Source: Cyanobacteria bacterium REEB67 (GTDB lineage Bacteria > Cyanobacteriota > Vampirovibrionia > Obscuribacterales > Obscuribacteraceae). From it: a stretch of 64,000 bases of DNA. The stretch spans positions 43,406 through 107,405 of the forward strand of contig JAGXAB010000013.1 in assembly GCA_018971775.1 (NCBI GenBank), written 5' to 3'. The translations under genes and the position numbers were made by a program. The notes beneath the pieces were generated by a model. The model searched no databases and was not told the DNA's origin. It was given only the letters and a program-made list of their open reading frames with translations. This document shows, piece after piece, positions 10,535 to 20,495 of this stretch (within the stretch, counting starts at the first letter, position 1; each line of letters begins with the position of its first letter).

Positions 10535-10900
10535 TTAATTAAGTTCCGAAGCGGCCATCGGAATGACAGGTTCGGCCACATCACTCAAAGCAGCGGCACT
10601 CAAAGTACCGGCATTCAAGACGCTGGCAGCGATAGTTTCAGCGGCGAGAATGGCCGCGCTTTCTTTGGCCAGCTCTTCGATACCGAGATTGCCGAGCAAT
10701 TTCTTCAAGCGAATTTTTTGTAATTCATAGCTGCGGTTGTTGCGCTTGTGCACAACGCCAATGCGCTCCAGCTGCTTGATTGCTTCTAAATGCGACTCGG
10801 GTACTGAAGAGACGTCTACAGAACCCTTCTCATTCAGCCAAGAAATAGTTGGAGACAGGGTTCCCAGCAACTTGCGCATCGGCTGTTCGAAAACAGGCAT
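10535..10900 (-). CDS. Small helical protein upstream of mutS2, unknown function
   Basis: 121 residues from the ATG at 10900, chosen because GAGGAG (10907-10912 on the complement) lies 6 bp upstream; a longer frame to 11026 has no ribosome site and runs into the divergent gene. I do not recognise the family. Residues 15-75 alternate helices with a basic segment around KRNNRS and RLKK, which could be a small winged-helix-like or nucleic-acid-binding unit. The C-terminal third is Ala-rich and hydrophobic (about residues 78-121). It sits 11 bp before mutS2 and is probably its operon partner. Any link to MutS2 function is inference from position. Confidence 0.75.
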   Translation of the reverse strand: MPVFEQPMRKLLGTLSPTISWLNEKGSVDVSSVPESHLEAIKQLERIGVVHKRNNRSYELQKIRLKKLLGNLGIEELAKESAAILAAETIAASVLNAGTLSAAALSDVAEPVIPMAASELN

Positions 10901-11045
10901 AAATAACTCCTCAATCACGTCCTGATTAATTTTAACAGCTTGACATGGCTTACGCCTGCACCTTATTGCGTCGCATGAAGCGAGGTTTAAGAATGAGGTA
11001 CTCTTTGTAGCAATATTTGCTGCCATGACAACGGGACTCAGGACA

Positions 11046-11579
11046 ATGACAACTCTTTATAAGTTTATGGACAGAGCGCCAAGCGTTCATGCGAGCGCCT
11101 TCATCGCTCCGACCGCTTGCCTGGTCGGCGATGTCAGGGTGAAGAGCGACGCCAGCATCTGGTTTCACACGGTAATCCGCGCCGATATCAATACGGTCTC
11201 GATTGGTCAGTCGACAAACATTCAAGACGGCTGCTTGATGCATGTCACCAACAACCACCCGCTGGTCGTCGGCGATCGAGTCACAGTCGGCCACGGCGCC
11301 ATACTGCACGGAGCGACGATCGAAGCGGACTGCTTGATCGGCATGGGGGCGATTGTCCTGGACGGCGCTATGGTCGGCGCCCACAGCGTCGTAGCCGCCG
11401 GCTCGATTGTCGCCCCGGGCACGCAAGTACCGCCCGGTAGCCTGGTCATGGGCGTGCCCGGCAAAGTCGTGCGCGAAGCAACCAGCAAAGACCGCGAGAT
11501 GATTGACCGCGGCTGGCAAAACTATGTCGGCTACCGCCAGAGCTTCAGAGAAAATCTGAGCGCCCTGGCTGACGAATAG
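11046..11579 (+). CDS. Gamma-class carbonic anhydrase family protein
   Basis: 177 residues from the ATG at 11046 (GGGA about 9 bp upstream); an in-frame ATG at 11025 lacks a ribosome site. The chain is a left-handed beta-helix of hexapeptide repeats of the YrdA/PaaY/gamma-CA type. The zinc-ligand positions of the family are present: HV in DGCLMHV and the paired histidines in VGHGAILHG, with the family's conserved RAD and QD residues. A short C-terminal helix begins near residue 150. Members bind zinc or iron as trimers; some hydrate CO2, others are acyltransferase-like or inactive, so activity is not certain. It is divergent from the mutS2 unit and convergent with the hydrolase, with which it shares the terminator hairpin. 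Confidence 0.92.
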   Translation: MTTLYKFMDRAPSVHASAFIAPTACLVGDVRVKSDASIWFHTVIRADINTVSIGQSTNIQDGCLMHVTNNHPLVVGDRVTVGHGAILHGATIEADCLIGMGAIVLDGAMVGAHSVVAAGSIVAPGTQVPPGSLVMGVPGKVVREATSKDREMIDRGWQNYVGYRQSFRENLSALADE

Positions 11580-11615
11580 GCGAGCAGATCTGATCAAATC
11601 AGATCTGCTCGCCTA
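11577..11615. terminator. Long perfect hairpin between convergent genes
   Basis: Perfect inverted repeat: 18-bp arms 11577-11594 and 11598-11615 with a 3-base loop. The left arm begins inside the TAG stop of the carbonic anhydrase-like gene, and the hydrolase gene ends 16 bp beyond the right arm. The placement suits a bidirectional terminator, although neither side has a long T tract. Confidence 0.75.
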
Positions 11616-11630
11616 GGTCAGGTCGGTCGT

Positions 11631-12833
11631 TTATTTCGAAACGCGCAAATCACGGGCGGGAGCAGTCTGGGCCTGCATGACGCTCTGTTCGGGTACGCGG
11701 TCATTGAGCCAGGTGCGGATCGTATCGAGGGTGGAGGGCTCGATCAAAGCCGTCTCGATCAAAACATGGCCCTTACCGGGTAGCCAGCGCACGGTCTGAT
11801 CCTTGCACTGCAATTTTTCGAGGAGGAGGACGACGGCATTTTGCTTGAGGATGCGGTCGTGGTCGCCCTGGATGACCAGCACGGGAATATCGGCAGACAC
11901 ACCTTCGGCATAGCTCAAATTGCTGCGGATCAAGGAGAAGGTGTTGAACATATCCTTGCAGGCAAGGCGTTTGCGCACATAAGGGTCATTCATTTCCTCG
12001 GCGACGATGCGCGGATCTTCCGAACTCAATTTTTTGATGTAGGGCGAGAGATCGCACTGCTTATGAGGACTGGTGACGATCGTGGCGCAATCTTTGACGA
12101 CGGCCGGGGCAATGTAGAGACGGCGCTTGAGAGCTGGACTGGAGAGCACCAGTCCGCTCACATGCTGGGGCATGGCCTGGGCGGCATGAAGGGAAAGGCC
12201 GGCACCGAGGCTTTCACCGATCAAAAAGAGCGGCAGATTGGGATGTTCGTGGTGAGCGGCTTCGATCACTCCTTTGAGATCTTCGAAGCTCTGGTCGTAC
12301 TGGACTTCAGCGACGCGACTGCCGTCGGCGGCACGGCCTCTGGGCTCGTTCAAGATAATCGGCTGATCGCGATAGTTGGGATCGGCTAGGCGTTCATCAC
12401 CGGCCAATACCTGATAGCTTTTCTCCTGCCAGCGGCCATATCCGCGCAGATCCTGGGCATAGACGACAAAGCCCTGGGCGGCCAGGGTACGAGCCATGCG
12501 GTCGTAGACGCGTCCATGCATCACCAGACCGTGCACACAAACGGCAACCGCTTTGGGTTTGGCTTGTTCATTGTGCCAGACCGAAATCGGTATGTCGGGC
12601 AGAGTCGATTGACCGTGAGCTTTGGGCTGATCATCGCGCACGATGGCGGACGAGGCAGCGTCGATGGTTTCGCTGGCCCCTAGATCGCCAGCAGCTTGCT
12701 CCGCATCGGCGGCGGCCTGAATGGTCTGAGCGAAAGCGCCGGGAGCTAAGGCTCCCTGCGTGAAACTCTGGCAAAAAATTGCCAGCGAAAATAATATGCT
12801 CGCAGAACGGCATTTCTGTAATTTAGGCATCAT
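11631..12833 (-). CDS. Exported alpha/beta hydrolase, monoacylglycerol lipase-like
   Basis: 400 residues from the ATG at 12833; GTG at 12842 is an alternative. Residues of about 8-36 form a signal peptide ending near AFAQ, so the enzyme acts outside the cytoplasm. The hydrolase fold is clear: VHGLVMHG oxyanion strand, QDLRGYG, the nucleophile elbow GESLGAG (Ser near 208), the acid region IQGDHDRIL and the His in GKGHVLIE. This pattern is that of the serine aminopeptidase S33/lysophospholipase (PldB, monoglyceride lipase) group. The substrate cannot be told. A Ser/Ala-rich linker of about 60 residues follows the signal peptide. The 271 bp upstream to carB hold no visible gene and should carry the divergent promoters. 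Confidence 0.92.
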   Translation of the reverse strand: MMPKLQKCRSASILFSLAIFCQSFTQGALAPGAFAQTIQAAADAEQAAGDLGASETIDAASSAIVRDDQPKAHGQSTLPDIPISVWHNEQAKPKAVAVCVHGLVMHGRVYDRMARTLAAQGFVVYAQDLRGYGRWQEKSYQVLAGDERLADPNYRDQPIILNEPRGRAADGSRVAEVQYDQSFEDLKGVIEAAHHEHPNLPLFLIGESLGAGLSLHAAQAMPQHVSGLVLSSPALKRRLYIAPAVVKDCATIVTSPHKQCDLSPYIKKLSSEDPRIVAEEMNDPYVRKRLACKDMFNTFSLIRSNLSYAEGVSADIPVLVIQGDHDRILKQNAVVLLLEKLQCKDQTVRWLPGKGHVLIETALIEPSTLDTIRTWLNDRVPEQSVMQAQTAPARDLRVSK

Positions 12834-13104
12834 CTGACCCACCCAACCCGGAAGACCAATTGACCATTTTTATTCATCGCAAAAGATGAACACTATGTTG
12901 CTTATGTACCAACATCAAGGGCAGCTTCAAACCTACCCCGAGATGCCCATTGCGCATTAAAGGCGGGATTTCAGATAAAACTTTTACTTCTTGGCTTTTT
13001 TAACGGCGAGTCAAAGGCGCTCCAGGCGTGCGATCATGGTCGGAGCGCAAAAATAGATTTGCCAAAAACCGATGCTACTTTGAGTTGTTTACACCGAGAT
13101 ATAA

Positions 13105-16100
13105 ATGCCGAAACGAACAGATATCCAGAAGGTCCTGGTACTAGGCGCGGGACCAATTGTGATTGGTCAGGCCTGCGAATTTGACTATTCGGGCACCCAG
13201 GCCTGTAAAGCCCTCAAGGAAGAGGGTTACGAAGTAGTACTGATCAACTCCAATCCGGCCACGATCATGACCGACCCCGAGGTCGCCGATCGCACCTATG
13301 TAGAACCGGTGACCGCCCAGGTGGCGCGCGAAGTAATAGCGATCGAGCGCCCGCAGGCGCTGTTGCCGACCATGGGCGGACAGACGGCCCTCAACGTCGC
13401 CGTCGAGCTTGCCGAAAGCGGTGTCCTCGCCGAATTTGACGTCGAGCTGATCGGCGCCAAGCTCGAGGCGATCAAATTGGCCGAAGACCGTGAGCTCTTC
13501 AAAAATCTGATGCTCAAAAACGACCTCTACGTGCCCAATTCGGGCATTGCCAGAAATATGACGGAAGTGCGCGAAATCGCCTCCCGCATCGGATTTCCAA
13601 TTATTATCCGTCCGGCCTTCACCCTTGGCGGAGCGGGCGGCGGCATTGCCTACAACCAGGAAGAACTGGACGATATTTCCGCCCAGGGTCTGGCCGCCTC
13701 GCCGGTATCCGAAATCTTGCTCGAGGAAAGCGTGCTCGGCTGGAAAGAATACGAGCTCGAAGTCGTGCGCGACTGCAAAGACAATGTGATCATTATTTGC
13801 AGTATCGAAAACTTCGACCCTATGGGCGTGCACACCGGTGACAGCATAACGGTCGCCCCCGCCCAGACCCTGAGCGATCATGAATATCAAAATCTGCGTG
13901 ACGCCGCAATCAAAATCATTCGCGCCGTGGGCGTCGACACCGGCGGCTCGAACATCCAATTTGGGGTCAATCCGAAAGACGGCCGCATCGTCGTCATCGA
14001 GATGAATCCGCGCGTTTCGCGCTCCTCGGCTCTAGCCAGCAAAGCAACCGGCTATCCAATCGCAAAAATTGCCGCCAAACTGGCTATTGGCCTCACCCTC
14101 GACGAGATTTCCAACGACATCACCAGGGACACCCCCGCTTCCTTCGAGCCCACTCTGGACTATGTCGTCACCAAAATACCGCGTTTTAATTTCGACAAAT
14201 TCCGTGGCGCCGACTCGACTCTGACCACGCAGATGAAGTCTGTAGGCGAAGTAATGGCGATCGGGCGCACCTTTCAAGAGTCGGTGCAAAAGGCATTGCG
14301 CGGCCTGGAAGTGGGTCTACCGGGCTTCCTCGAGATCCCGTCTCGCGCCAAAGCCGACTTCTGGGAATGGCGACAGCGTCTGGCCGTGCCCAGCCATCTG
14401 CGTATCTCCGACATATATGGGGCGCTCAAGGCCGGTATTTCGGCGGACGAAGTAGTCGAGCTTTCATCTATCGATCCCTGGTTTATCGAAAATCTCGAAG
14501 ACCTCTATTTACTCTCCGAGGACATCCGCGAAAAAGTCAAAACCCCGGCCGCACTGAATAAAGACCTGATGCTCGAGCTCAAGCGCCGCGGCTTTGGCGA
14601 CCTGCAACTGGCCCAGCTGCTTGGCGTCAGCGAAAACACCATTTACAACCTGCGCAAAGAATACGGCCTCAAACCGGCATATAAGATGATCGACACCTGC
14701 TCGGCGGAGTTCGTCGCCCACACTCCTTATATGTATTCTACCTATGAGGATGAATCGGAAGCACCACCGGCGGTGAAACCGCGCATTATGATCCTCGGCG
14801 GCGGACCAAATCGCATCGGCCAGGGCATCGAGTTTGATTACTGCTGCGTGCACGCCAGCATGGTCCTCCATGACATGGGCTATGAAGCGGTCATGGTCAA
14901 CAGCAATCCCGAGACTGTCTCTACCGACTACGACGTTTCGGACAGGCTCTATTTCGAGCCCCTTACCCTGGAAGACGTCACCAACATCGCCGACCTGGAA
15001 AAGCCGGAAGGCATAATCGTCCAGCTCGGCGGTCAGACACCGCTCAAACTGGCCAAAGGCCTGGAAGAGCGCGGCTTCAAGATCCTCGGCACATCGCCTG
15101 AATCTATTGATGTGGCCGAAGACCGCGGCCGTTTCGGCGAGCTGATCAATCGTCTTGGCTTGCGACAGCCCAAGGGCGCCATCGCTCATACGCCGCAGGA
15201 GGCAATCGAAAAAGCGACCGAGCTTGGTTATCCGGTCTTGGTCCGGCCGAGTTATGTCCTGGGCGGTCGGGCCATGGCCATCATCTATGCCCAGGAAGAG
15301 CTCGAGCGCTGGTTGAGCAGCGGCTTTTCGGTATCTCCCAATATGGCCGTTTTGATCGACGAATTTCTGGAGAATGCCGTCGAGATAGACGTGGACGCCA
15401 TTTCAGACGGCCGAGCGACAATCATCGCCGGCATCATGGAGCACATCGAACAGGCCGGCATCCACTCCGGCGACAGTACCTGCGTCCTGCCCTGTCAGAG
15501 CATACCCTTCAAAACAGTGGAGGAAATCCGCCGGGCCACCAATGAACTGGCCAGCGAACTCAAGGTCGTAGGTCTGATGAATATACAATTTGCCCTCAAA
15601 GGGGACGATCTTTATATACTCGAAGTCAATCCACGCGCTTCGCGCACCATCCCCTTCGTCTCCAAAGCGACCGGCGTGCCCTGGGCCCGCATCGCCGCCC
15701 AGGTGATGGTCGGCAAAACCCTCTCCGAACTGGGCATCGCCCCCAGGCTTTTACCACCCCATGTTTCGGTCAAGTCAGTGGTCATTCCTTTTAAACGCTT
15801 CGCCGGTTCGCAAATAAGCCTCGGTCCGGAAATGCGCTCGACCGGAGAAGTGATGGGGATAGCCTCGCAATTTGGCCTGGCCTTCGCCAAGGCTCAGATT
15901 GCCGCCGGCCAGAAATTGCCGGTGAGCGGGCGCATTTTCCTGAGCGTCTCCGACAGCAACAAACAAGAAGTCGTGCCGGTGGCGCAAAATCTCTATCAGC
16001 TCGGCTTCGAAATAATCGCCACCCGCGGCACGGCCCAGGTAATCAAGGCAGCCGGCATCCCGGCCCTGGTCACCAATAAGGTCTCGGAAGGCAGGCCAAA

Positions 16101-16368
16101 CCTGGTCGACCGCATCAAAAACGGCGAAATCAATCTGGTCATTAACATTCCCTCCGGCCGCACCGCCCGGGAAGACGACCAGTTGATCCGGCGCGCCGCC
16201 ATCAATTACAACGTGCCGGTCGTCACCACTCTGGCCGGAGCGACCGCTACGGCCTCGGCGATCGCCGCTTTGCAAGCCGGTTCGCTCGGGGTCAAAAGTC
16301 TACAGGAATATCACAAAGCGATCGCCGGCTGGGAACAGTCCAGCCAGAGCCGCAAGATCAGATATTAA
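13105..16368 (+). CDS. carB: Carbamoyl-phosphate synthase large subunit
   Basis: 1087 residues, full length. It makes carbamoyl phosphate from bicarbonate, ammonia (from the CarA glutaminase) and two ATP, for pyrimidine and arginine synthesis. Two homologous ATP-grasp halves are visible: the first begins [22 protein letters not shown], the second (about residue 560) [20 protein letters not shown]. The oligomerisation region lies between them. The last 140 residues form the MGS-like allosteric domain. No carA is adjacent in the window, so the small subunit is encoded elsewhere. No attenuator is obvious upstream. Confidence 0.98.
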   Translation: MPKRTDIQKVLVLGAGPIVIGQACEFDYSGTQACKALKEEGYEVVLINSNPATIMTDPEVADRTYVEPVTAQVAREVIAIERPQALLPTMGGQTALNVAVELAESGVLAEFDVELIGAKLEAIKLAEDRELFKNLMLKNDLYVPNSGIARNMTEVREIASRIGFPIIIRPAFTLGGAGGGIAYNQEELDDISAQGLAASPVSEILLEESVLGWKEYELEVVRDCKDNVIIICSIENFDPMGVHTGDSITVAPAQTLSDHEYQNLRDAAIKIIRAVGVDTGGSNIQFGVNPKDGRIVVIEMNPRVSRSSALASKATGYPIAKIAAKLAIGLTLDEISNDITRDTPASFEPTLDYVVTKIPRFNFDKFRGADSTLTTQMKSVGEVMAIGRTFQESVQKALRGLEVGLPGFLEIPSRAKADFWEWRQRLAVPSHLRISDIYGALKAGISADEVVELSSIDPWFIENLEDLYLLSEDIREKVKTPAALNKDLMLELKRRGFGDLQLAQLLGVSENTIYNLRKEYGLKPAYKMIDTCSAEFVAHTPYMYSTYEDESEAPPAVKPRIMILGGGPNRIGQGIEFDYCCVHASMVLHDMGYEAVMVNSNPETVSTDYDVSDRLYFEPLTLEDVTNIADLEKPEGIIVQLGGQTPLKLAKGLEERGFKILGTSPESIDVAEDRGRFGELINRLGLRQPKGAIAHTPQEAIEKATELGYPVLVRPSYVLGGRAMAIIYAQEELERWLSSGFSVSPNMAVLIDEFLENAVEIDVDAISDGRATIIAGIMEHIEQAGIHSGDSTCVLPCQSIPFKTVEEIRRATNELASELKVVGLMNIQFALKGDDLYILEVNPRASRTIPFVSKATGVPWARIAAQVMVGKTLSELGIAPRLLPPHVSVKSVVIPFKRFAGSQISLGPEMRSTGEVMGIASQFGLAFAKAQIAAGQKLPVSGRIFLSVSDSNKQEVVPVAQNLYQLGFEIIATRGTAQVIKAAGIPALVTNKVSEGRPNLVDRIKNGEINLVINIPSGRTAREDDQLIRRAAINYNVPVVTTLAGATATASAIAALQAGSLGVKSLQEYHKAIAGWEQSSQSRKIRY

Positions 16369-16401
16369 TCACTCCCCCGGTCGGCCCGGGCCGTTTAAGG
16401 C

Positions 16402-16407
16402 TATAAT
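16402..16407 (+). promoter_or_regulatory. Possible -10 box upstream of deoC
   Basis: A perfect TATAAT lies 62 bp before the deoC GTG, within the carB-deoC gap. No matching -35 element is seen at the usual spacing, so this is only a candidate. Confidence 0.35.
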
Positions 16408-16468
16408 TCCGCCTTGAACAGACCTCCCTCATATCATCATTTATTTTCCCCTCTGGAGAGAAAAAACA

Positions 16469-17164
16469 GTGAGCAACGACATCGCCAAATACATCGACCA
16501 CACCCTCCTCACTCCCCAGGCGACCCGCGCTCAAATAACCAAACTCTGCCAGGAAGCGGCTGAAAATAACTTCTTTGCAGTCTGCGTTAATCCAGCCTTC
16601 GTGCGTCAGGCAGTGAAGGAACTTTCCTCGACCAAAGTAGCCGTAGCGACAGTGGTCGGATTTCCACTGGGAGCCAATCTCACCGATATAAAAATTGCCG
16701 AAACGCAAAGAGCGATCTCGGAAGGAGCAGAAGAAATCGACATGGTGATCAATGTCGGCGCCCTCAAAAGTGGTGATGTCGAGCTGGTCGAAAACGAAAT
16801 CAAAGCCATTGTCAGAGCCGCTAAAGACGTCCCGGTAAAAGTAATCATCGAATGTGATCTGCTCTCCGACGACGAAAAAGTAGCAGCCGCCGAAGCTTGC
16901 GTCAAAGCCGGCGCGGCCATGGTCAAGACTTCCACCGGCTTTGTCAAAGACGGCAAGGGAGCGACTGTAGCCGACATCGAACTGATCAAAAGAGCAATCG
17001 CCGGCTCCAAACTTGGTATCAAAGCCAGTGCCGGTATAAGAGACTATGCAAAAGCAAAAGCTTTGATCGATGCTGGTGCCACCAGACTCGGCACCTCCGC
17101 CGGTATCGATATCGTCAAAGGCGCTAAGGGCGAAAAAGTAGAGCCTGTCAAAGCGGCCTACTAA
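16469..17164 (+). CDS. deoC: Deoxyribose-phosphate aldolase
   Basis: 231 residues from a GTG start with GGAGAG about 8 bp upstream. It cleaves 2-deoxyribose-5-phosphate to glyceraldehyde-3-phosphate and acetaldehyde in deoxynucleoside salvage. Family motifs are present: YIDHTLL at the N-terminus, CVNP, VVGFPLG, EIDMVINVGAL, IIECDLL, the Schiff-base lysine in MVKTSTGF, and IKASAGIRDY. Length fits the bacterial TIM-barrel enzyme. It lies about 100 bp after carB and 41 bp before the TPR gene. No other deo genes are nearby. Confidence 0.97.
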   Translation: MSNDIAKYIDHTLLTPQATRAQITKLCQEAAENNFFAVCVNPAFVRQAVKELSSTKVAVATVVGFPLGANLTDIKIAETQRAISEGAEEIDMVINVGALKSGDVELVENEIKAIVRAAKDVPVKVIIECDLLSDDEKVAAAEACVKAGAAMVKTSTGFVKDGKGATVADIELIKRAIAGSKLGIKASAGIRDYAKAKALIDAGATRLGTSAGIDIVKGAKGEKVEPVKAAY

Positions 17165-17205
17165 TTTATTTTTTGAATACCTACAATGTCCGGGAGGACC
17201 TGAAT

Positions 17206-18273
17206 TTGAAACTGTCCAAGAAAATATTCGGCCTGGCTCTTGTCGCTCAGACTCTTCTCGTCGGCGGCTACTGCGCTGCAGCACTGGCAGACGATAATGA
17301 CAGCGAAGCGATGAAAAAAGCGGAAAGTCAGTATCGCAGCGCCGGCAATCAAGACAAAAAATTGAAAGCGGCAGCCGAAGCCTACCGTGCTGTGATCCGC
17401 GACGAGCCGAACAATGCCAAAGCGCACCAGAGACTGGGCGCCATCAGTGCTGCCCTCGAAGATGACGAGACAGCCATCCTCGAAGAAAAACAAGCAATCA
17501 AACTGGACGGCAAATACTACCTGCCCCACGCCGTACTCGGCAAGATCTATGCCAATCAAGGAAAATTCAAAGAAGCTCTCCCCGAGATGGAAGCAGCAGT
17601 CAAACTGAAGCCGACCAGCGCCAATTGCCATCTCGATCTCGGTCTTGTCCTCACCCATCTCGGCAAAGTCGACGAAGCGGTGAATGTCTATAACAAGGCT
17701 GCCGAAATCAATCCGAAGGATCCCACCCCGCACCTCAACCTTGGTGTCTTGCTAGCCCAGCAGGAAAAATATCCGCAGGCGATCAAAGAAGAACAAGAAG
17801 CAATCACTATTGATAAGCGCATTCCAGAAGCGCACATCAACCTCGGTAATATTTTCACCGAATCCGGTGATCTGCAAAGCGCCACTCAGGAATTCAAGGA
17901 CGCCCTCAAACTGCAGCCGAATCATCCCAACGCCATGAGCGGACTGGGGTGGACCATGGCCAAAGGTGGCGACTTCAAAGGTGCCGTCGACATGCAGCGC
18001 AAAGCGCTCAAAGTCGATCCGACCTTCACGCCGGCCCGTCGCAGACTGGCAGTTGCACTGGCTGACAGTGGCGACAAATTGAACGCTGAAAAAGAATTCA
18101 ATGCCGTTTTGAATCAAGTCCCCAAAGATTGCACAGCGCACGTTGAGTACGCCAAGTTTTTGGAAAAAGAAGGCAAAAAAGACAAAGCTCGCGAAGAATT
18201 GAAGAAGGCCCTGGAAATCCAGCCGGAAAGCAAAACAGCGATCGAATGTCTGAAAAAATTGAACGGCGGCTAA
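17206..18273 (+). CDS. Exported TPR-repeat protein
   Basis: 355 residues from the TTG at 17206. This start is chosen because GGGAGG lies about 8 bp upstream and the product then begins with a textbook signal peptide (LKLSKK, hydrophobic core, cleavage near ALA-D). A TTG at 17173 would add 11 residues and bury the signal. The mature chain consists of about eight TPR units, recognisable by repeated A-x-A-H-x-x-L/LG and N-P-K-D/P-N-N turns with 34-residue spacing. TPRs are protein-binding scaffolds, so it is probably a periplasmic or surface adaptor. A strong terminator follows. Confidence 0.92.
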   Translation: MKLSKKIFGLALVAQTLLVGGYCAAALADDNDSEAMKKAESQYRSAGNQDKKLKAAAEAYRAVIRDEPNNAKAHQRLGAISAALEDDETAILEEKQAIKLDGKYYLPHAVLGKIYANQGKFKEALPEMEAAVKLKPTSANCHLDLGLVLTHLGKVDEAVNVYNKAAEINPKDPTPHLNLGVLLAQQEKYPQAIKEEQEAITIDKRIPEAHINLGNIFTESGDLQSATQEFKDALKLQPNHPNAMSGLGWTMAKGGDFKGAVDMQRKALKVDPTFTPARRRLAVALADSGDKLNAEKEFNAVLNQVPKDCTAHVEYAKFLEKEGKKDKAREELKKALEIQPESKTAIECLKKLNGG

Positions 18274-18301
18274 AGGCGGCTGAGCTCGACATAAATCATG
18301 A

Positions 18302-18340
18302 AGAAAGGTCCTTCGCACTAGCGCAGGACCTTTCTTTTTT
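18302..18340 (+). terminator. Rho-independent terminator after the TPR gene
   Basis: Perfect 11-bp arms 18302-18312 and 18325-18335 with a 12-base loop, followed by a T tract to 18340. It lies 29 bp after the TPR stop codon. On the complement the A-rich side gives no T tail for the kinase gene ending at 18434. Confidence 0.88.
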
Positions 18341-18433
18341 CTCGCTCAAATGATGTATACACATTGTGTGTACGTCATTTATTGCCTGATTCTCAGAAAT
18401 TCGTTTTATCTCTTTTTATCTCTTTATGTCTAT

Positions 18434-20452
18434 CTATTTCTCTTTATCAGGGTCGCCCATCTGCACGGCCAGGGCGTCCATGACATTGGTCTTCCAGAGG
18501 ATGTCGATATAGAGCTTGCGCACCGCGCCGACAATGGTCGAATCGGCGTTCGAGCCTTTGCGGGTGAGATTGACCGCTTCTTTGATGTATTCCTCGGCAT
18601 CCTTGTATTTTGTTTCGGTATAAAGGATAAGCGCATAGCCATAGAGAGCTTTGGCCGCCCAGGGGGTTTCGGGAGTGCCGTGGGAGCGCCACCATTCGAT
18701 GCCTTGCTTGTAATACTTTTCCGCCTCGGGCAGATTATTCTGGCGGCGATAAATGTCACCGAGTTTGGTGCAAGCATCCCAGAACATATTTGGATGCTGC
18801 TCTTTTTCGACCAGGCTCAAATTATAGAAACGCAGGTAGATATCGCAGGCCTTAGGCAAATTGCCGCGGCGTGAATAGAGGTCGCCGAGAATGCGCAAAC
18901 ACTGGATATTGTTGACGTTGAGTGCCGCTTTATTTTTGGCCAGATCGAGGGATCGCTCGGCCGCCGGCACGGCCTCGTCGTATGCGCCGGAATTGAAAGC
19001 GGCATAAGCGACAAGGCGATAACATTCGCTCATCGGAGCGGGACCTTCCTGGCCGTCCTTCTCCAATTTTTCGGTCGTCTGGACGAGCATCTTGCCGTAA
19101 GTAAGAGCATCGGACCAGTGCTGAGATTCGTGATAAAGCTGGACGATGGCCAGCAGCGCATCGGCATATTCCCGGCAGTTTTTGCCGATGTCGCGCTCGA
19201 TACTCTGTAGATTGACTTTGGCCGCTTCTTCCTTATTGCCGAAGTCTTCCACCGGTGTAGGCTTGGTTTTGATCTGCACCACCCAGAGCATATTGGGATC
19301 GAGACTGGGATATTTTTTGCTCTCCGGTTTGAGAATAATCCAGCCCCAGTAGGTGACGACACCAACGAGGACGAAGATGCCGACAGCCCAGATTGCCGAT
19401 TCGAGAGATATGTCGGAGCGAGGCGTGTAAGAGCGCAGGCCACCTCCCAGCGAGCGCCGCTTTTTAGTCGAGGAAGCGCGGTAGATGTAAGCTTGATTAG
19501 CCCATTCGGCGTCGCTTGCGCCAAGCAACAATTCGAGATCGTGGCGCAACTCTTCAGCACTCTGATAACGCGCTTCCGGTTCCTTGGCCAGACATTTGGA
19601 GACGACTTCTTCGAAACGCGTCGAGATGGGCTCGAGGGAAGGATCGAGACCAAGCGGACGCGGCATGTCGTTCATATGCTTGTAGGCCGTTTCCAGCACG
19701 TTTTTACCGACGAAGGGCGGCTTGCCGGTAAGCGACTCATAAATGACGCAACCGAGCGCATAAATATCGGATCGATAATCGACCTTTTTGCCGGCGCACT
19801 GCTCCGGACTCAAATAGAGGGGACTGCCAAAAGTCTCGCGGGTGCGGGTCATATACTGATCCGAACGCGTGTCGCTGTTTTCATCGGCGATGATTTTAGC
19901 GATACCTAAATCGGTGACCATAATCTCGTCGGAAAATTTCTGGTTATCGATGATGATGATATTGCTCGGCTTCAAGTCTCGGTGCTGGATGTCTTCCTGG
20001 GCAGCCGCTTCGAGTGCCTTGCAGACCTGGACGAAGACACTGACGGCGCGTTCCGGACCGATGTGACCGGTCTTGGAGAGCAAATCCTCGAGACTTTCGA
20101 AAATAAACGGTCGCATGATCAAAACGACCCGACCGTCGACGAACATCAAATCACGATAGTTGGCGATATGGGGATCGTCGAGGGCGATCAGAGAGCGGAT
20201 TTTTTGCTCGAATTTTTTGTAATTTTTGATCGTCGAAAGCAAATGCTTATGCACCACTTTCAAAATAACGGTGGTGCGATTTTGTTTATCCCAGGCCTTG
20301 TAGACGACGCTCAAGCTGCCCTGGCCAAGCAACTCGACTATTTCGAAACGATCGATGGTCTTACCGACGAGCTCACTGCCTGCGCCGGAAAAAACGACAT
20401 CTTCCTTGAGCGTTTCTTTCTTGGCCTTGTTTTTCTCTTTACCGCCAGGCAT
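18434..20452 (-). CDS. Membrane Ser/Thr protein kinase with extracytoplasmic TPR domain
   Basis: 672 residues from the ATG at 20452 (GGGGA upstream); a TTG at 20464 is less likely. The N-terminal 35 residues are Lys-rich. The Hanks-type kinase covers about residues 35-300: glycine loop GQGSLSVVY, catalytic lysine in ILKVVHK, HRDLKPSN, DLG in place of DFG (a common variant), and GSPLYLSPEQC. One transmembrane helix lies near 347-372. The remaining 300 residues, predicted outside the membrane, hold TPR-like helices. This is the layout of a receptor kinase sensing through TPRs. It lies 43 bp downstream of a second kinase on the same strand, so the pair is probably one transcript. Confidence 0.93.
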   Translation of the reverse strand: MPGGKEKNKAKKETLKEDVVFSGAGSELVGKTIDRFEIVELLGQGSLSVVYKAWDKQNRTTVILKVVHKHLLSTIKNYKKFEQKIRSLIALDDPHIANYRDLMFVDGRVVLIMRPFIFESLEDLLSKTGHIGPERAVSVFVQVCKALEAAAQEDIQHRDLKPSNIIIIDNQKFSDEIMVTDLGIAKIIADENSDTRSDQYMTRTRETFGSPLYLSPEQCAGKKVDYRSDIYALGCVIYESLTGKPPFVGKNVLETAYKHMNDMPRPLGLDPSLEPISTRFEEVVSKCLAKEPEARYQSAEELRHDLELLLGASDAEWANQAYIYRASSTKKRRSLGGGLRSYTPRSDISLESAIWAVGIFVLVGVVTYWGWIILKPESKKYPSLDPNMLWVVQIKTKPTPVEDFGNKEEAAKVNLQSIERDIGKNCREYADALLAIVQLYHESQHWSDALTYGKMLVQTTEKLEKDGQEGPAPMSECYRLVAYAAFNSGAYDEAVPAAERSLDLAKNKAALNVNNIQCLRILGDLYSRRGNLPKACDIYLRFYNLSLVEKEQHPNMFWDACTKLGDIYRRQNNLPEAEKYYKQGIEWWRSHGTPETPWAAKALYGYALILYTETKYKDAEEYIKEAVNLTRKGSNADSTIVGAVRKLYIDILWKTNVMDALAVQMGDPDKEK

Positions 20453-20495
20453 AGTCGTCCCCAAAATTTAGAAATCGCTGCTTTCATCTTGCCAC

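Noticed and set aside
13141..13959. 272-codon minus-strand frame inside carB
   Set aside because: Antisense to carB, whose motifs are unambiguous.
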